Assembly: GCA_964645705.1 (NCBI GenBank)
Contig: CAZYAB010000002.1
Span: 62,001-126,000 of the forward strand
Direction of reading: 5' to 3'
DNA from: CAXGTL01 sp964645705
GTDB lineage: Archaea > Nanobdellota > Nanobdellia > Woesearchaeales > CAXGTL01
Length of the DNA: 64,000 nt
Of this stretch, positions 54,023-63,006 are shown one piece after another. The notes beneath the pieces were generated by a model. It saw only the letters and a list, made by a program, of their open reading frames with translations. It did not search any database and was not told where the DNA came from. The translations under genes were made by a program, and so were the position numbers. Each line of letters begins with the position of its first letter. Positions within the stretch are counted from its first letter, which is position 1.

Positions 54023-55908
54023 AATATAAAAAAACATTAGGAACTGTAATGTCATTGATAACTGCGCCTTTTTTATATTTTGCACAGCCTGCTAATGCAG
54101 AAACATTTTCACAAAGAGTTGCGAGAGAACAGAGAGAGTTTACAGAACAAACACTAAAACAACAAAAAGAGTTCCAAGAACAAGTAAAAAAAGAGCAAAA
54201 AGAATTTGATGAATACATAAGACAAAGCAATATCCAATTCAGACAAGAACTTGAAAAAACAAGAATACAGTTTAATCAAAGAGTAAATAATTTCCACAAT
54301 AATTCTCAAGATGAGATTTCTGATTTAGAAGAAAGAATTGCGCCTGTTAAAAGACATTGGAATATAGTTCCAAGAAAAAGAATAATGCCAAGAAATAGAA
54401 TAACAAGAAGAAGAAAAAGGGAAACTCAAGACAGTCATAAACTAAGACAAGAATTCAATAAATTCAAAAAATCATTAGACACAATAGTTGACAATGATGT
54501 AAGACCTTTATTTTCTAACGAAGAAGCTTATCAATTTTTTAGATTGTCAAAGGTAGATGGAAGAGAAGATAAAGTAGAATTTGCAAAAAACCTTCACAAT
54601 AAGTACAGCCAAATATGGCCTGCAGCAGAACACAAAGGTTTTCCATTGTTTAAAGCAAAAGAAATAATTAACATATATAATTTGGACAATGATTTTACAC
54701 AACGTGTTGATGAATTATTAAAACATAAACCAGAACAAAACCATGGTAATCCTTTTTTTCATGATGGAGAACAAATATTAAGAGCTTATTTAAACAAGAT
54801 GCCAGAGAAATTCATTAATGGCTGGGGGAAATTACTCGACAGACTAAATTTTGATTGTGAATTCTTAAACAAAGCATGGGTATCACAATTATATGCAGAC
54901 AGTGATTTTGTTACAAAAGCGCTTGCACTTGAAACAGAAAAAGGTGACAAGCTTTATGATAAATATGATAAAGATGCAAAAAGTCTACTAGAACTGCATC
55001 AACTAGGTGCAACAGCAGAAACATTAGAATTTTTTTCACAGTTTAGAAATAAGAACGATTATTTTTCATTCAGGCCAGAACATCTTACAGAAATTATGAA
55101 AAAAGGCTTTGACCTTAACAATGAATACATACAACAATTACTAGAACTAGAAAAAAGAAACAAAGGAAAACTTACATTCAGAGACTTAGAAGATGCAACA
55201 GATATAAAAAATATGAACAACCCTAATTATGTATCATCATTATATAAAATTTTTAAAGAAATAGGGATTGATTATGAACTAAGCTTATCAAAGATCAAAA
55301 GATATTGTCAATTAAATTTACCATTAAGAGAAATCTTTTTTTACGATACAAGAAAACCAAATGCATTGATTGTATTGCCAACAGCAGACCACAATGATGC
55401 TTTTTATGGAGAATCCGGAAGAAATTTTATTAAAACAATATTAAGACAATATGATTCGCAAATTCTAATCGCAGACACAGAAAAAGACGTATATGCTGGT
55501 TTGAAGTTTGTACCAAATATTTCATTAGCATCAATATCTGGTCACGGAACAAAAACAACACTATCATTGGGAGAAGCAGACCTAAGATTATATACTGGTT
55601 CTGGTGACGAAACAAAAACAATCGACATTTCTGATACAGAATTTGTAGAACTTTTAAAAGAAACTAATCCGTATTGTGTTTTATTTTTATGGGCATGTAG
55701 TAATGGACAAGGCAGAGAATACGAAAATAATCTTGCTAATTTTTCAGCAAAATCAGGAAGAAAAGTGATTTCTGGTGATAATGTTTCTAACATTACAGAG
55801 ATAACTTCATCATATCCTTTTGATGCTGAAGTCTATTATCATGATAAAAATACTAATCAGTATACTAAGGTTACGTATAAAATACACATAGGAGGTATGG
55901 CACAATGA
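54019..55908 (+). CDS. Secreted CHAT/caspase-like cysteine peptidase
   Basis: A 629-residue protein with a signal peptide (MKYKKTLGTVMSLITAPFLYFAQPANA). A charged coiled coil follows (about 30-115, RQEREFTEQTLKQQKEFQEQVKKE-like), then a helical middle, then a caspase-haemoglobinase-fold domain (about 450-610). The catalytic dyad is His509 in LASISGHGTKTTLSL and Cys560 in LFLWACSNGQG, preceded by NALIVLPTADHNDAF, a CHAT-type arrangement. The enzyme should cleave peptides; target and specificity are unknown. Export of a CHAT peptidase is unusual, since most are cytoplasmic. It overlaps both neighbours by 4 bases. Confidence 0.8.
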   Translation: MKYKKTLGTVMSLITAPFLYFAQPANAETFSQRVAREQREFTEQTLKQQKEFQEQVKKEQKEFDEYIRQSNIQFRQELEKTRIQFNQRVNNFHNNSQDEISDLEERIAPVKRHWNIVPRKRIMPRNRITRRRKRETQDSHKLRQEFNKFKKSLDTIVDNDVRPLFSNEEAYQFFRLSKVDGREDKVEFAKNLHNKYSQIWPAAEHKGFPLFKAKEIINIYNLDNDFTQRVDELLKHKPEQNHGNPFFHDGEQILRAYLNKMPEKFINGWGKLLDRLNFDCEFLNKAWVSQLYADSDFVTKALALETEKGDKLYDKYDKDAKSLLELHQLGATAETLEFFSQFRNKNDYFSFRPEHLTEIMKKGFDLNNEYIQQLLELEKRNKGKLTFRDLEDATDIKNMNNPNYVSSLYKIFKEIGIDYELSLSKIKRYCQLNLPLREIFFYDTRKPNALIVLPTADHNDAFYGESGRNFIKTILRQYDSQILIADTEKDVYAGLKFVPNISLASISGHGTKTTLSLGEADLRLYTGSGDETKTIDISDTEFVELLKETNPYCVLFLWACSNGQGREYENNLANFSAKSGRKVISGDNVSNITEITSSYPFDAEVYYHDKNTNQYTKVTYKIHIGGMAQ

Positions 55909-56759
55909 CAAAAATAAGGGACACATTTCCACATCATGAATTTAAAAGACAAATTCTTGAAAAGAAAAAACAAGAACTCTTAGATGAAGTTGGTTTAAAT
56001 AATGTATCACCTATTGATACAGAATACATGCCGCCTGAAAAAGTATTAGAATACATCTGTTCATTGCATGAGATAAGATTGCTTAACAAAGGATATGCAA
56101 GATTAAAAAAAACAATAGAAGTATTTTCAGCTTGTGCATTGCTTCAACTAATACCTGGTTTTATTGGTTCACCAGGATTATCATTATTACTTACTGGATT
56201 CCCGCTAGCAGTTGGATTTCATAATTATGATAATATAAAAGAATTATTATTAAGAAGACCTGCTGGCAAGGACTTTTTTTATGATTTTGATGAAAACAAG
56301 TTCATGAACAGGCCACCTTTTAATAATAAAGGAGTGGATGTTCTTCCAATAAAGAGTATTGATGAATTTAACACAAGGTATGATTTTGTATTTGTAAATG
56401 GCTTTGAAATAATTGAATATAATTTTTATGATAAGAATGATCTTATTAGACACGATGTTCCTGATAATCTTAAACATTGTTATGACGTGTCTGAGATTTT
56501 GAAAAAAGATTATGCAGGCTTAGCTTATATGAAAGGCTGGCTAAAAAGTGATGAATTAGAAGCAAAGATTCTTACTCATGACGAAGTTCTTTGCAGAGAC
56601 TTATCAGACTATAGGCCTGGTGATGCTTTGGCATTGTTTGGTCTTTATTGTCCTGATTCACAACCTGCCATAGAAATTCTTGACATAGACTTTGCAATAA
56701 TTTCTAAACTGTCATTAGATGATTGCTCTGTTTCATTAGGGTATAAGGAGGAGAAATAA
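55905..56759 (+). CDS. Membrane protein of unknown function
   Basis: A 284-residue protein with a cytoplasmic N-terminus of about 75 residues, two hydrophobic segments (VFSACALLQLIPGFIG and LSLLLTGFPLAVGF) and a C-terminal soluble alpha/beta domain (IKSIDEFNTRYDFVFVNGFEIIEYNFYD...). The KSIDEF...FVFVNGFEI pattern resembles ESKDELEKYKGFVLLNGVYV in the protein at 58898, so they may share a domain. It overlaps the CHAT-like gene. Confidence 0.55.
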   Translation: MTKIRDTFPHHEFKRQILEKKKQELLDEVGLNNVSPIDTEYMPPEKVLEYICSLHEIRLLNKGYARLKKTIEVFSACALLQLIPGFIGSPGLSLLLTGFPLAVGFHNYDNIKELLLRRPAGKDFFYDFDENKFMNRPPFNNKGVDVLPIKSIDEFNTRYDFVFVNGFEIIEYNFYDKNDLIRHDVPDNLKHCYDVSEILKKDYAGLAYMKGWLKSDELEAKILTHDEVLCRDLSDYRPGDALALFGLYCPDSQPAIEILDIDFAIISKLSLDDCSVSLGYKEEK

Positions 56760-56761
56760 AA

Positions 56762-57136
56762 ATGTTACATAGAAACCAAGAAATAATTTATAGAAGAAAT
56801 GGAAAAGAATTATGCAGGCTGGTTACAGATGATTGTAAAAAAATAGATATTGCAACACTACAATATATAAGGGATTATCAACCATTTACAGAACCAGGAA
56901 ATTTCTTAACAATTCCATTTAAAAAACGTGAAAAACGATCATCAACACTAAAAACAGTTTCAAGAAAAGAAAATGTATTAGTTTGTGGAACAGGACATTC
57001 AACATATGAAATAGAATATGTGAACATTGACCTAGAACAAATGTTGATAGATGGTGCGTTCTTTGGCGTTAATGAAGAAGGAGACGGAATTAATCCTCCT
57101 TATTTTCCATTAGATCATAAGGTGAGAAAAGAATGA
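56762..57136 (+). CDS. Small hypothetical soluble protein
   Basis: A 124-residue beta-rich protein (MLHRNQEIIYRRNGKELCRLVTDDCKK...NFLTIPFKKREKR). No signal peptide or membrane segment. Family unknown. AAGGAGG lies 13 bases upstream, and the stop overlaps the next start. Confidence 0.5.
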   Translation: MLHRNQEIIYRRNGKELCRLVTDDCKKIDIATLQYIRDYQPFTEPGNFLTIPFKKREKRSSTLKTVSRKENVLVCGTGHSTYEIEYVNIDLEQMLIDGAFFGVNEEGDGINPPYFPLDHKVRKE

Positions 57137-57459
57137 CACAACAAGAACTAGAAACAATAACAAAATCAGAAGCAGATGAATTATTTTTAGATGATATTTC
57201 TTCTGATATCAAGTATTTTGGGTTTGGAAGTCTTTATGGTATTAGTGCAGGAGTTACAATGATGGTTCATTCAAGTGTAGCCCATTTTAACTCACCCAAG
57301 TACATTCCATTGTTTTCATGTGGTACTGGTGCTTTATTAATATCAATTGGGGCTCAATTAAAATTAGCCTATAACATTTTTCACAAAACAAAGTCTTACT
57401 TAGAAAATCCTGAGAATTACGTAAACATGTATTCAAAGACATTAGGTGGTGAAGAATGA
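57133..57459 (+). CDS. Small two-helix membrane protein
   Basis: A 108-residue protein with two hydrophobic segments (FGFGSLYGISAGVTMMVHSSVA and IPLFSCGTGALLISIGAQLKLAYNIF). Three similar small two- to three-helix proteins occur in this operon (57456, 60440, 60680). Function unknown. The final GGEE is encoded by the ribosome-binding site of the next gene. Confidence 0.55.
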   Translation: MTQQELETITKSEADELFLDDISSDIKYFGFGSLYGISAGVTMMVHSSVAHFNSPKYIPLFSCGTGALLISIGAQLKLAYNIFHKTKSYLENPENYVNMYSKTLGGEE

Positions 57460-57707
57460 AAAAACCTTCAATCATGGACAAAGATCTGGAATTAACAATA
57501 AAATTAGAATCATCTTCACATTTTTTAGATGCAATGGCTGTTTTGACAGTTTTTCCTCTTTTTGCAGGCATTGACATGTATTGCGATGGTGCAAACCCTC
57601 AACTAGGCGCAGCTTTAGTTCTATACTCAGTAGCACAGTTAGGACTTTATCTAGCAGACGGACTATCTATTAAAAAAGGAATTTATTATCATTCGGAGGA
57701 TAAATAA
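57456..57707 (+). CDS. Small two-helix membrane protein
   Basis: An 83-residue protein with two hydrophobic segments (FLDAMAVLTVFPLFAGIDMYC and LGAALVLYSVAQLGLYLADGL). It overlaps the previous gene by 4 bases and may act with it as a membrane pair. Function unknown. Confidence 0.55.
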   Translation: MKKPSIMDKDLELTIKLESSSHFLDAMAVLTVFPLFAGIDMYCDGANPQLGAALVLYSVAQLGLYLADGLSIKKGIYYHSEDK

Positions 57708-57708
57708 A

Positions 57709-58287
57709 ATGACAAACTTATATTTAAATTCAATAAAGAAATTTTTAGGAATCAAAGATAATAAAGATACTGAACAAAAACCAAAAACAATAGATGACAT
57801 TGTTCAGATAAAAGACAAGATCTTAGAAAAATACAGACAAAGAGGCCATCAAAGAGAAACAGATGATTCTTTGATAGTCACATACACTACTAGATGTTGC
57901 CATTATACTGGTATGATGCATTCTACAGGAATGAGGCCAAGCAGAAGGTATGAGATAAATAAAAAATCAGGAAATGTGATTGTGACACATTATATTCAGG
58001 CAGAACATTATCTTCCTCCATCTCCTGCAACATTGTTATTAATGCCTTATGAACCTAGTTCAAGAACAGAATATACTCCTAAAGAATTTTTAAAATATTT
58101 AAGAACAAAAGACAGAAGCTTAGGTAAAAAACTAAAGATTCCATTTGAAGAAACATTAAAAGGCAAGATAGAGAAAAGAGAAATCGAGTTTAGGAGAATA
58201 TTGAGAGAATGCAAGGAAAAAGAAGAAGAAAAGAAAGAACAAGATAAAAAGAGAAAACAACAAGATGATGAGGATATTATATTGTAG
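57709..58287 (+). CDS. Hypothetical soluble protein with charged coiled-coil tail
   Basis: A 192-residue protein. The middle (SLIVTYTTRCCHYTGMMHSTGMRPSRRYEI...) contains Cys and His residues that might bind a metal, and the C-terminus is a strongly charged helix (ECKEKEEEKKEQDKKRKQQDDED). Family unknown. GGAGG lies about 12 bases before the ATG. Confidence 0.5.
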   Translation: MTNLYLNSIKKFLGIKDNKDTEQKPKTIDDIVQIKDKILEKYRQRGHQRETDDSLIVTYTTRCCHYTGMMHSTGMRPSRRYEINKKSGNVIVTHYIQAEHYLPPSPATLLLMPYEPSSRTEYTPKEFLKYLRTKDRSLGKKLKIPFEETLKGKIEKREIEFRRILRECKEKEEEKKEQDKKRKQQDDEDIIL

Positions 58288-58290
58288 AAA

Positions 58291-58563
58291 ATGTCAAAAC
58301 ACCATACAATAAAATTAGGACAGGCGTGTGAAGAGGAGATAGGACCTTATGGGCCAAAAGTCACTTTTACTTATACAGGAATGCTTCCAGGAAACACAGT
58401 ATTTGATATAACTTATGGTTTGATAGGACATGTGCCAGGAAAGCTTGTACATTATCCAGTAGGCACCAAAACTCTTGAATATGGTGATAGAAAGTTTAGG
58501 GTGATAAATGTAACACCTGAAGAATTAATTGTAGAATATTTAGGAAAGGCGGATAAAAAATGA
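58291..58563 (+). CDS. Small protein, paralogue A
   Basis: A 90-residue beta-rich protein (KHHTIKLGQACEEEIGPYG...VHYPVGTKTLEYGDRKFRVINVTPEELIVEYLG). The C-terminal half matches the next protein (VHYPADARIIKVNLYSYRVISVTPEELVLEYIK), which shows tandem duplication. Family unknown; possibly a subunit of a complex. Confidence 0.55.
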   Translation: MSKHHTIKLGQACEEEIGPYGPKVTFTYTGMLPGNTVFDITYGLIGHVPGKLVHYPVGTKTLEYGDRKFRVINVTPEELIVEYLGKADKK

Positions 58564-58901
58564 CAAAACAATACATACTAAAACTAGGAGAAAACATGAC
58601 AAAGTATTACAAAGAAAATAAAACATCAATGTTTAAAGAACTTATTGATATCTTCAAATCTAAACCATCTGAAAATGGAATCCAAGATCTTGTCTATTGT
58701 GGATTGTCACCAGAAGAATCTATTTTTGACTTAAACATATATCATTATTGTCACGAATCAATGAAAGAAAGACACATTACTGTACATTATCCTGCAGATG
58801 CTAGAATAATCAAAGTAAACCTTTATTCATACAGAGTAATAAGTGTAACACCAGAAGAATTGGTTTTAGAATATATCAAGGAGGAGAAAAATAAAAAATG
58901 A
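58560..58901 (+). CDS. Small protein, paralogue B
   Basis: A 113-residue paralogue of the preceding protein, sharing YxxKLGE at the front and the VHYP...RVISVTPEEL[IV]xEY block at the end. Between these it carries an extra helical segment (KYYKENKTSMFKELIDIFKSK). It overlaps both neighbours by 4 bases. Function unknown. Confidence 0.55.
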   Translation: MTKQYILKLGENMTKYYKENKTSMFKELIDIFKSKPSENGIQDLVYCGLSPEESIFDLNIYHYCHESMKERHITVHYPADARIIKVNLYSYRVISVTPEELVLEYIKEEKNKK

Positions 58902-59644
58902 CAAACTTCCTAACATCACAACAAACTTTAGAACAGATCTGTGATATTGAACCATCTAAAGATCTAGGAAATGGTATTATGAAATCTGTATTAGGTTTGC
59001 CTAGTGTAACTATTTCTACAATTGCATCAAAACACCTTATTTATGAAACAATATACACTATAAGGAGAAATCCTATAATCTCTTCTTTATCTGATAAGAT
59101 TTGTGAATGTTCTATACAGGGTATGGGTTTAGTTTTAGCAGGAGTGTTTTTTTTAGGAGGGATGTATTGTTTATTAGATGCCACTTCATCTTTTTCATCA
59201 ACAATGAAAAAGCAATCAAATTCTGTGTATTATGTTAATCAAGGATATTCAAACAAAAACAGAATATTTAACAATTTATTTTGTGAAAAAGTAAAACCTA
59301 TAGAAAGTAAAGATGAATTAGAAAAATACAAGGGTTTTGTTCTACTAAATGGAGTTTATGTCAAAGATGTTAAAACAAGACATAAAAGAGAACACAGCCC
59401 AACTATTATTGGCCCTGATGGCAGGTTTGATAAATATTATACACTTTTTGACTGTGATTTTAAAGGACAAAAACTAAAAGTTGTTTCAATTGATGAGGAT
59501 ATGTTTATGGGAAATACTGCCAAGGATGCTGTTAAAAAATTACTTTCATTAAAAGGCTCATATGTTTATTTAGGTGGTAAGGTTCGAAATAATCAAAATA
59601 TGTTATTATATTCTTTTGGAAAAGCTTTGGAAGTGGAGGAATAA
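58898..59644 (+). CDS. Membrane protein of unknown function
   Basis: A 248-residue protein with one or two hydrophobic segments (LPSVTISTIASKHLIYETI, weak; GMGLVLAGVFFLGGMYCLL, clear) and a C-terminal soluble domain (KDELEKYKGFVLLNGVYVKDVKTRHKRE...YTLFDCDFKGQKLKVVSID). The domain pattern recalls E3-like membrane-anchored beta domains, but I am not sure. It may be related to the protein at 55905. Confidence 0.5.
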   Translation: MTNFLTSQQTLEQICDIEPSKDLGNGIMKSVLGLPSVTISTIASKHLIYETIYTIRRNPIISSLSDKICECSIQGMGLVLAGVFFLGGMYCLLDATSSFSSTMKKQSNSVYYVNQGYSNKNRIFNNLFCEKVKPIESKDELEKYKGFVLLNGVYVKDVKTRHKREHSPTIIGPDGRFDKYYTLFDCDFKGQKLKVVSIDEDMFMGNTAKDAVKKLLSLKGSYVYLGGKVRNNQNMLLYSFGKALEVEE

Positions 59645-59647
59645 AAA

Positions 59648-60436
59648 ATGACAGACAAACTAAAGACACTCGGAATACCATTATTAATAACATGCTTAAG
59701 TTGTAACACAAATACTTTAGCACAAGAAAATAAACCAAAACAAAGAACTTTCAATGAATCTTTATGGTATGATATATTGAAGAAAGACTATACAAAAGAG
59801 CAGGCAAGAGAGATATTGTCAGATCCTGATAAGTTTCTAGCTGAATATGATAAACATACAATTGCTGATATTACTAAAATTAAAGCAAAAGATGGATCTA
59901 TTGAAAAATATGCCAGAAGAGATCCAAGAATTTCCTCAGCATGGTTAGCACGTGAATTACTTCACACAATAAAAGGAGAAAATGATTTTTTAAAAAAACT
60001 TGTTGATATGTATTTAGAATATGAAGAAAAGCACAAGCAAGATCCTGGTTATATGGAAATTTCTGATGCATTTATCCCTTGCTGTGCAATAAGAAACATG
60101 ACTCCAGGAGATGATGCTTATTTTCAGAAATTATTAGATACAAAAGATAGTTATCATATACAATTAGAAGCATTAAATAAAATGCCAGATGAAAAAAAGA
60201 TTCCATTGATAATCTCTGGTTTAGATGATTATGGCAAAAACATAAGGGTTATTGAAAAACATCCTGGTGAATTACATTATTTTGAATCATTAGAGTATTT
60301 TGTTGCAAGAGATGCCTTATTAAGTGTAAATGACATCTCTTTTTTAGAAGAAACAGCTAACAGAAAAGATCTTGGAGAGATGGCGATTTTTTGTGCTGAA
60401 GAAAGACTTAGACAATTAAGATCAAAAGGTGAATAA
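59648..60436 (+). CDS. Secreted helical-repeat protein
   Basis: A 262-residue protein with a signal peptide (MTDKLKTLGIPLLITCLSCNTNTLA before QEN; a lipoprotein reading at the Cys is possible). The mature part is alpha-helical with HEAT-like pairs (PRISSAWLARELLHTIKGENDFLKKLVDMYLEYEEK, YHIQLEALNKMPDEKKIPLIISGL). It is likely a binding protein at the cell surface. GGAGG precedes the ATG. Confidence 0.6.
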   Translation: MTDKLKTLGIPLLITCLSCNTNTLAQENKPKQRTFNESLWYDILKKDYTKEQAREILSDPDKFLAEYDKHTIADITKIKAKDGSIEKYARRDPRISSAWLARELLHTIKGENDFLKKLVDMYLEYEEKHKQDPGYMEISDAFIPCCAIRNMTPGDDAYFQKLLDTKDSYHIQLEALNKMPDEKKIPLIISGLDDYGKNIRVIEKHPGELHYFESLEYFVARDALLSVNDISFLEETANRKDLGEMAIFCAEERLRQLRSKGE

Positions 60437-60439
60437 AAA

Positions 60440-60676
60440 ATGACAGAACAAAACAATATAAAAGATTATTTGAATCAGACAAAAGTTAATTTATTAAGCT
60501 ATTCAGGAGCAGCAAGCTTAGGTGGAATGCTTACTTCATATGCTATGCATGAACCAGATGCATTGATGTTGACCTCAGCTCTATTTATAGGAACAAATGT
60601 AATGAAAGGCATAGAATATCTAATAGCTTACAGCAATATGCAATCTGATCATTATAATAATAAAACAGGTGAATAA
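60440..60676 (+). CDS. Small two-helix membrane protein
   Basis: A 78-residue protein with two hydrophobic segments (LSYSGAASLGGMLTSYAM and ALMLTSALFIGTNVMKGIEYLIAY). Its end (KTGE) is encoded within the GGTGAATAA ribosome-binding site of the next gene. Function unknown. Confidence 0.55.
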   Translation: MTEQNNIKDYLNQTKVNLLSYSGAASLGGMLTSYAMHEPDALMLTSALFIGTNVMKGIEYLIAYSNMQSDHYNNKTGE

Positions 60677-60679
60677 AAA

Positions 60680-61078
60680 ATGACAGACATAGACTCAATA
60701 TTAAACACAATTGCACAAGTAAACCCTTTTTTAGCAGCAAATGCATGGCGAGGTGTTGTAGGTTTTGGTACTGGAATTATGATTGGAATGATTGATATGA
60801 CAGTTAACAGAGCAAATAATAAAAAAACCAGATATTTTTTAGACAAAAACTCATACCAGCAATTAGGTTTAGCATATTTAGCAGAAGTAGGAGCAAATAC
60901 TTTTATTTGTGCTGCTGGTCTTGCAGAAAAAGCAAGTGAATACATGGCTAACCAACATTTTGCAGATGATCTAGGTGGAATACTTGGATTTATGTGCGGT
61001 TATAATCTAGTAAAAGCAGGAGACGAAATCTTAAAACAAGAAGAATCAAATTACAGAAGAAACAATTGTAATAGATAA
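60680..61078 (+). CDS. Small membrane protein, last gene of the surface operon
   Basis: A 132-residue protein with about three hydrophobic segments (AWRGVVGFGTGIMIGMIDMTV, LGLAYLAEVGANTFICAAGLA, LGGILGFMCGYNLVKAG). Function unknown. It ends 2 bases before the convergent aCPSF1 gene, which marks the right edge of the accessory region. Confidence 0.55.
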   Translation: MTDIDSILNTIAQVNPFLAANAWRGVVGFGTGIMIGMIDMTVNRANNKKTRYFLDKNSYQQLGLAYLAEVGANTFICAAGLAEKASEYMANQHFADDLGGILGFMCGYNLVKAGDEILKQEESNYRRNNCNR

Positions 61079-61080
61079 CA

Positions 61081-62973
61081 TCACTTCAACCTAATGGCTT
61101 CCAAATCCCTAGGACAAGTAGTCTCTAACCTATATTGTTTATGCAAAGAAGAAGCTAAGTCTAAACACCTGGAATTCTCGCCATGATTAATTATGATCTT
61201 TTTAGGTCTAGGATCACATTTTCTCACAAAATTCATCAACTCATTTCTATCAGCGTGATTAGAAATTTCAAGAGCACTGTGTATTTGTATTTTTAATTCT
61301 AACATTTCTGTTTTTTGCCCTTGTTTGAAAACAATCTCTCGCTCGCCTCTTTGTATTCTCTTACCAAGCGAACCTTCGCCTTGGTAACAAGAAAATATTA
61401 ATGAATGTTTTTTATCAAAACCAAGCTCACGAAGATATTGAACACTTGGTCCACCTATCAGCATACCAGATGTTGCTAATATAACACAAGGATTTTTTTC
61501 TAATATTAAATCTTTTCTTTCTTTTTGTGATCCTACTCTTTTGAATATTGGTGATAAAAAAGGATTATTGTCTTTATGAAATATTTGTTTTGTTATCTGA
61601 CGATTCAAGAATTCAGGATATGCAGTATGAATAGCAGTAATATCCCAGACCATCCCATCTATGTATACTGGAATTGCTTTCATCTCTTTATTTCTCACCA
61701 TTGACTCAATCATCATCATTATTTCTTGTGCTTTTCCAGAACCAAGAACAGGCATCAGCACTTTTCCCTTTCTTGCAATAGTATCTATTATGCATTGTTT
61801 TAATTTTTGATCTGCTTCTGTTCTTGTCAAATGCACGCAATCCCTTCCACCATAAGTTGATTCCATCATCAATGTTTCTAATCTTGGAAACTTTGTTGCC
61901 GCACCTTCTAACAACTGTGTTCTGTTGAATTTAAAATCCCCTGTATACAAGACATTGTGCAAACCATTTCCAATATGCAGATGTGCCATTGATGAGCCTA
62001 AAATATGTCCTGCATTATACAATGTTAATCTAACATCAGGAGTTATATCAGAAACTTCTTCATAATCCAAACAAATTGTATGTTTAACCATTTCTTTGAT
62101 ATCATCAGTTTCATAAATAGGATTTTTTCCTTCATTCTTCATAATCTTTACAGTGTCTAATTGTAACAATGACATTACATCTCTTGTTGGTAATGTACAA
62201 TATACAGGCCCTTTATATCCATATTTAAATAAATAAGGGACCATTCCACTATGATCAATATGAGAATGAGTAACAATAACAGCATCTAGTTCATTTATAT
62301 TAAACTCAGGTGATTCTAAAAAAGGATAAGCATGTGTTTCAGATGCAACATTAATACCACAGTCTAATAAAACCCTGGATTCTGGTGTTTGCAACAGTAT
62401 GCATGATCTTCCAACTTCTCTTCCACCACCAAGATAAGAAACTCTAACCCATTCTTGTTTTCTGCCTCTTATCCATCCATCATAAATTCTGTGCCCTGCT
62501 TTGTTCAAGAACTTTCTTCTTTCATCAGAATTTTGATAAAGAACTGCACGAATATTTTCAATTAATTTTGACCTTATTGAAGGTGTTCTTTTTATCAAAG
62601 GAACCCATAATGTTTTTCCTCTTATCTGCCTTAATAGTGAACCTTGTTTTCCAATTGCCAGACCTGGTTTTTCAGCATGAATAATCACTTCAGATCTCTG
62701 TGGATCAAATATTATATCAGAAACTTTTGCTTCTTTTGGAACTATTTCTTTTATTTGTTTTTCAGCTTTTTCCATTTCCATGCAAATAGAAGGATCTGGT
62801 CTAAGTTCAATTCTTTTCTTGAATTCATCAACAACTTTTTTTATTGTTCCTTTATTATCTAAGAAATATTGTTTTTCTTTTGTATATACGACTATGTTTG
62901 CAGCTTCAAAACTAACATCACTAATTTTTCCACTAGGCAATCTTTTTGTAATCTCCTTAAGTATGTCTGGCAT
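61081..62973 (-). CDS. KH-domain beta-CASP ribonuclease aCPSF1 (FttA-type termination factor)
   Basis: A 630-residue archaeal cleavage and polyadenylation specificity factor 1 homologue, which in archaea acts in transcription termination and 3'-end formation. Two N-terminal KH domains (about 1-145; the second has IIHAEKPGLAIGKQGSLLRQI) are followed by the metallo-beta-lactamase core with VTHSHIDHSGMVP, and the beta-CASP domain with MMESTYGGRD, MPVLGSGKAQEI, ATSGMLIGGP and NHADRNEL. ATG 62973 is preferred over the TTG at 62991, because the GGTGGGG ribosome-binding site lies between them. It is downstream of psmB on the same strand, a pairing seen in other archaea. Confidence 0.93.
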   Translation of the reverse strand: MPDILKEITKRLPSGKISDVSFEAANIVVYTKEKQYFLDNKGTIKKVVDEFKKRIELRPDPSICMEMEKAEKQIKEIVPKEAKVSDIIFDPQRSEVIIHAEKPGLAIGKQGSLLRQIRGKTLWVPLIKRTPSIRSKLIENIRAVLYQNSDERRKFLNKAGHRIYDGWIRGRKQEWVRVSYLGGGREVGRSCILLQTPESRVLLDCGINVASETHAYPFLESPEFNINELDAVIVTHSHIDHSGMVPYLFKYGYKGPVYCTLPTRDVMSLLQLDTVKIMKNEGKNPIYETDDIKEMVKHTICLDYEEVSDITPDVRLTLYNAGHILGSSMAHLHIGNGLHNVLYTGDFKFNRTQLLEGAATKFPRLETLMMESTYGGRDCVHLTRTEADQKLKQCIIDTIARKGKVLMPVLGSGKAQEIMMMIESMVRNKEMKAIPVYIDGMVWDITAIHTAYPEFLNRQITKQIFHKDNNPFLSPIFKRVGSQKERKDLILEKNPCVILATSGMLIGGPSVQYLRELGFDKKHSLIFSCYQGEGSLGKRIQRGEREIVFKQGQKTEMLELKIQIHSALEISNHADRNELMNFVRKCDPRPKKIIINHGENSRCLDLASSLHKQYRLETTCPRDLEAIRLK

Positions 62974-63006
62974 ATATTTTTCCCCACCCAATCTTGGTAG
63001 AACTAA

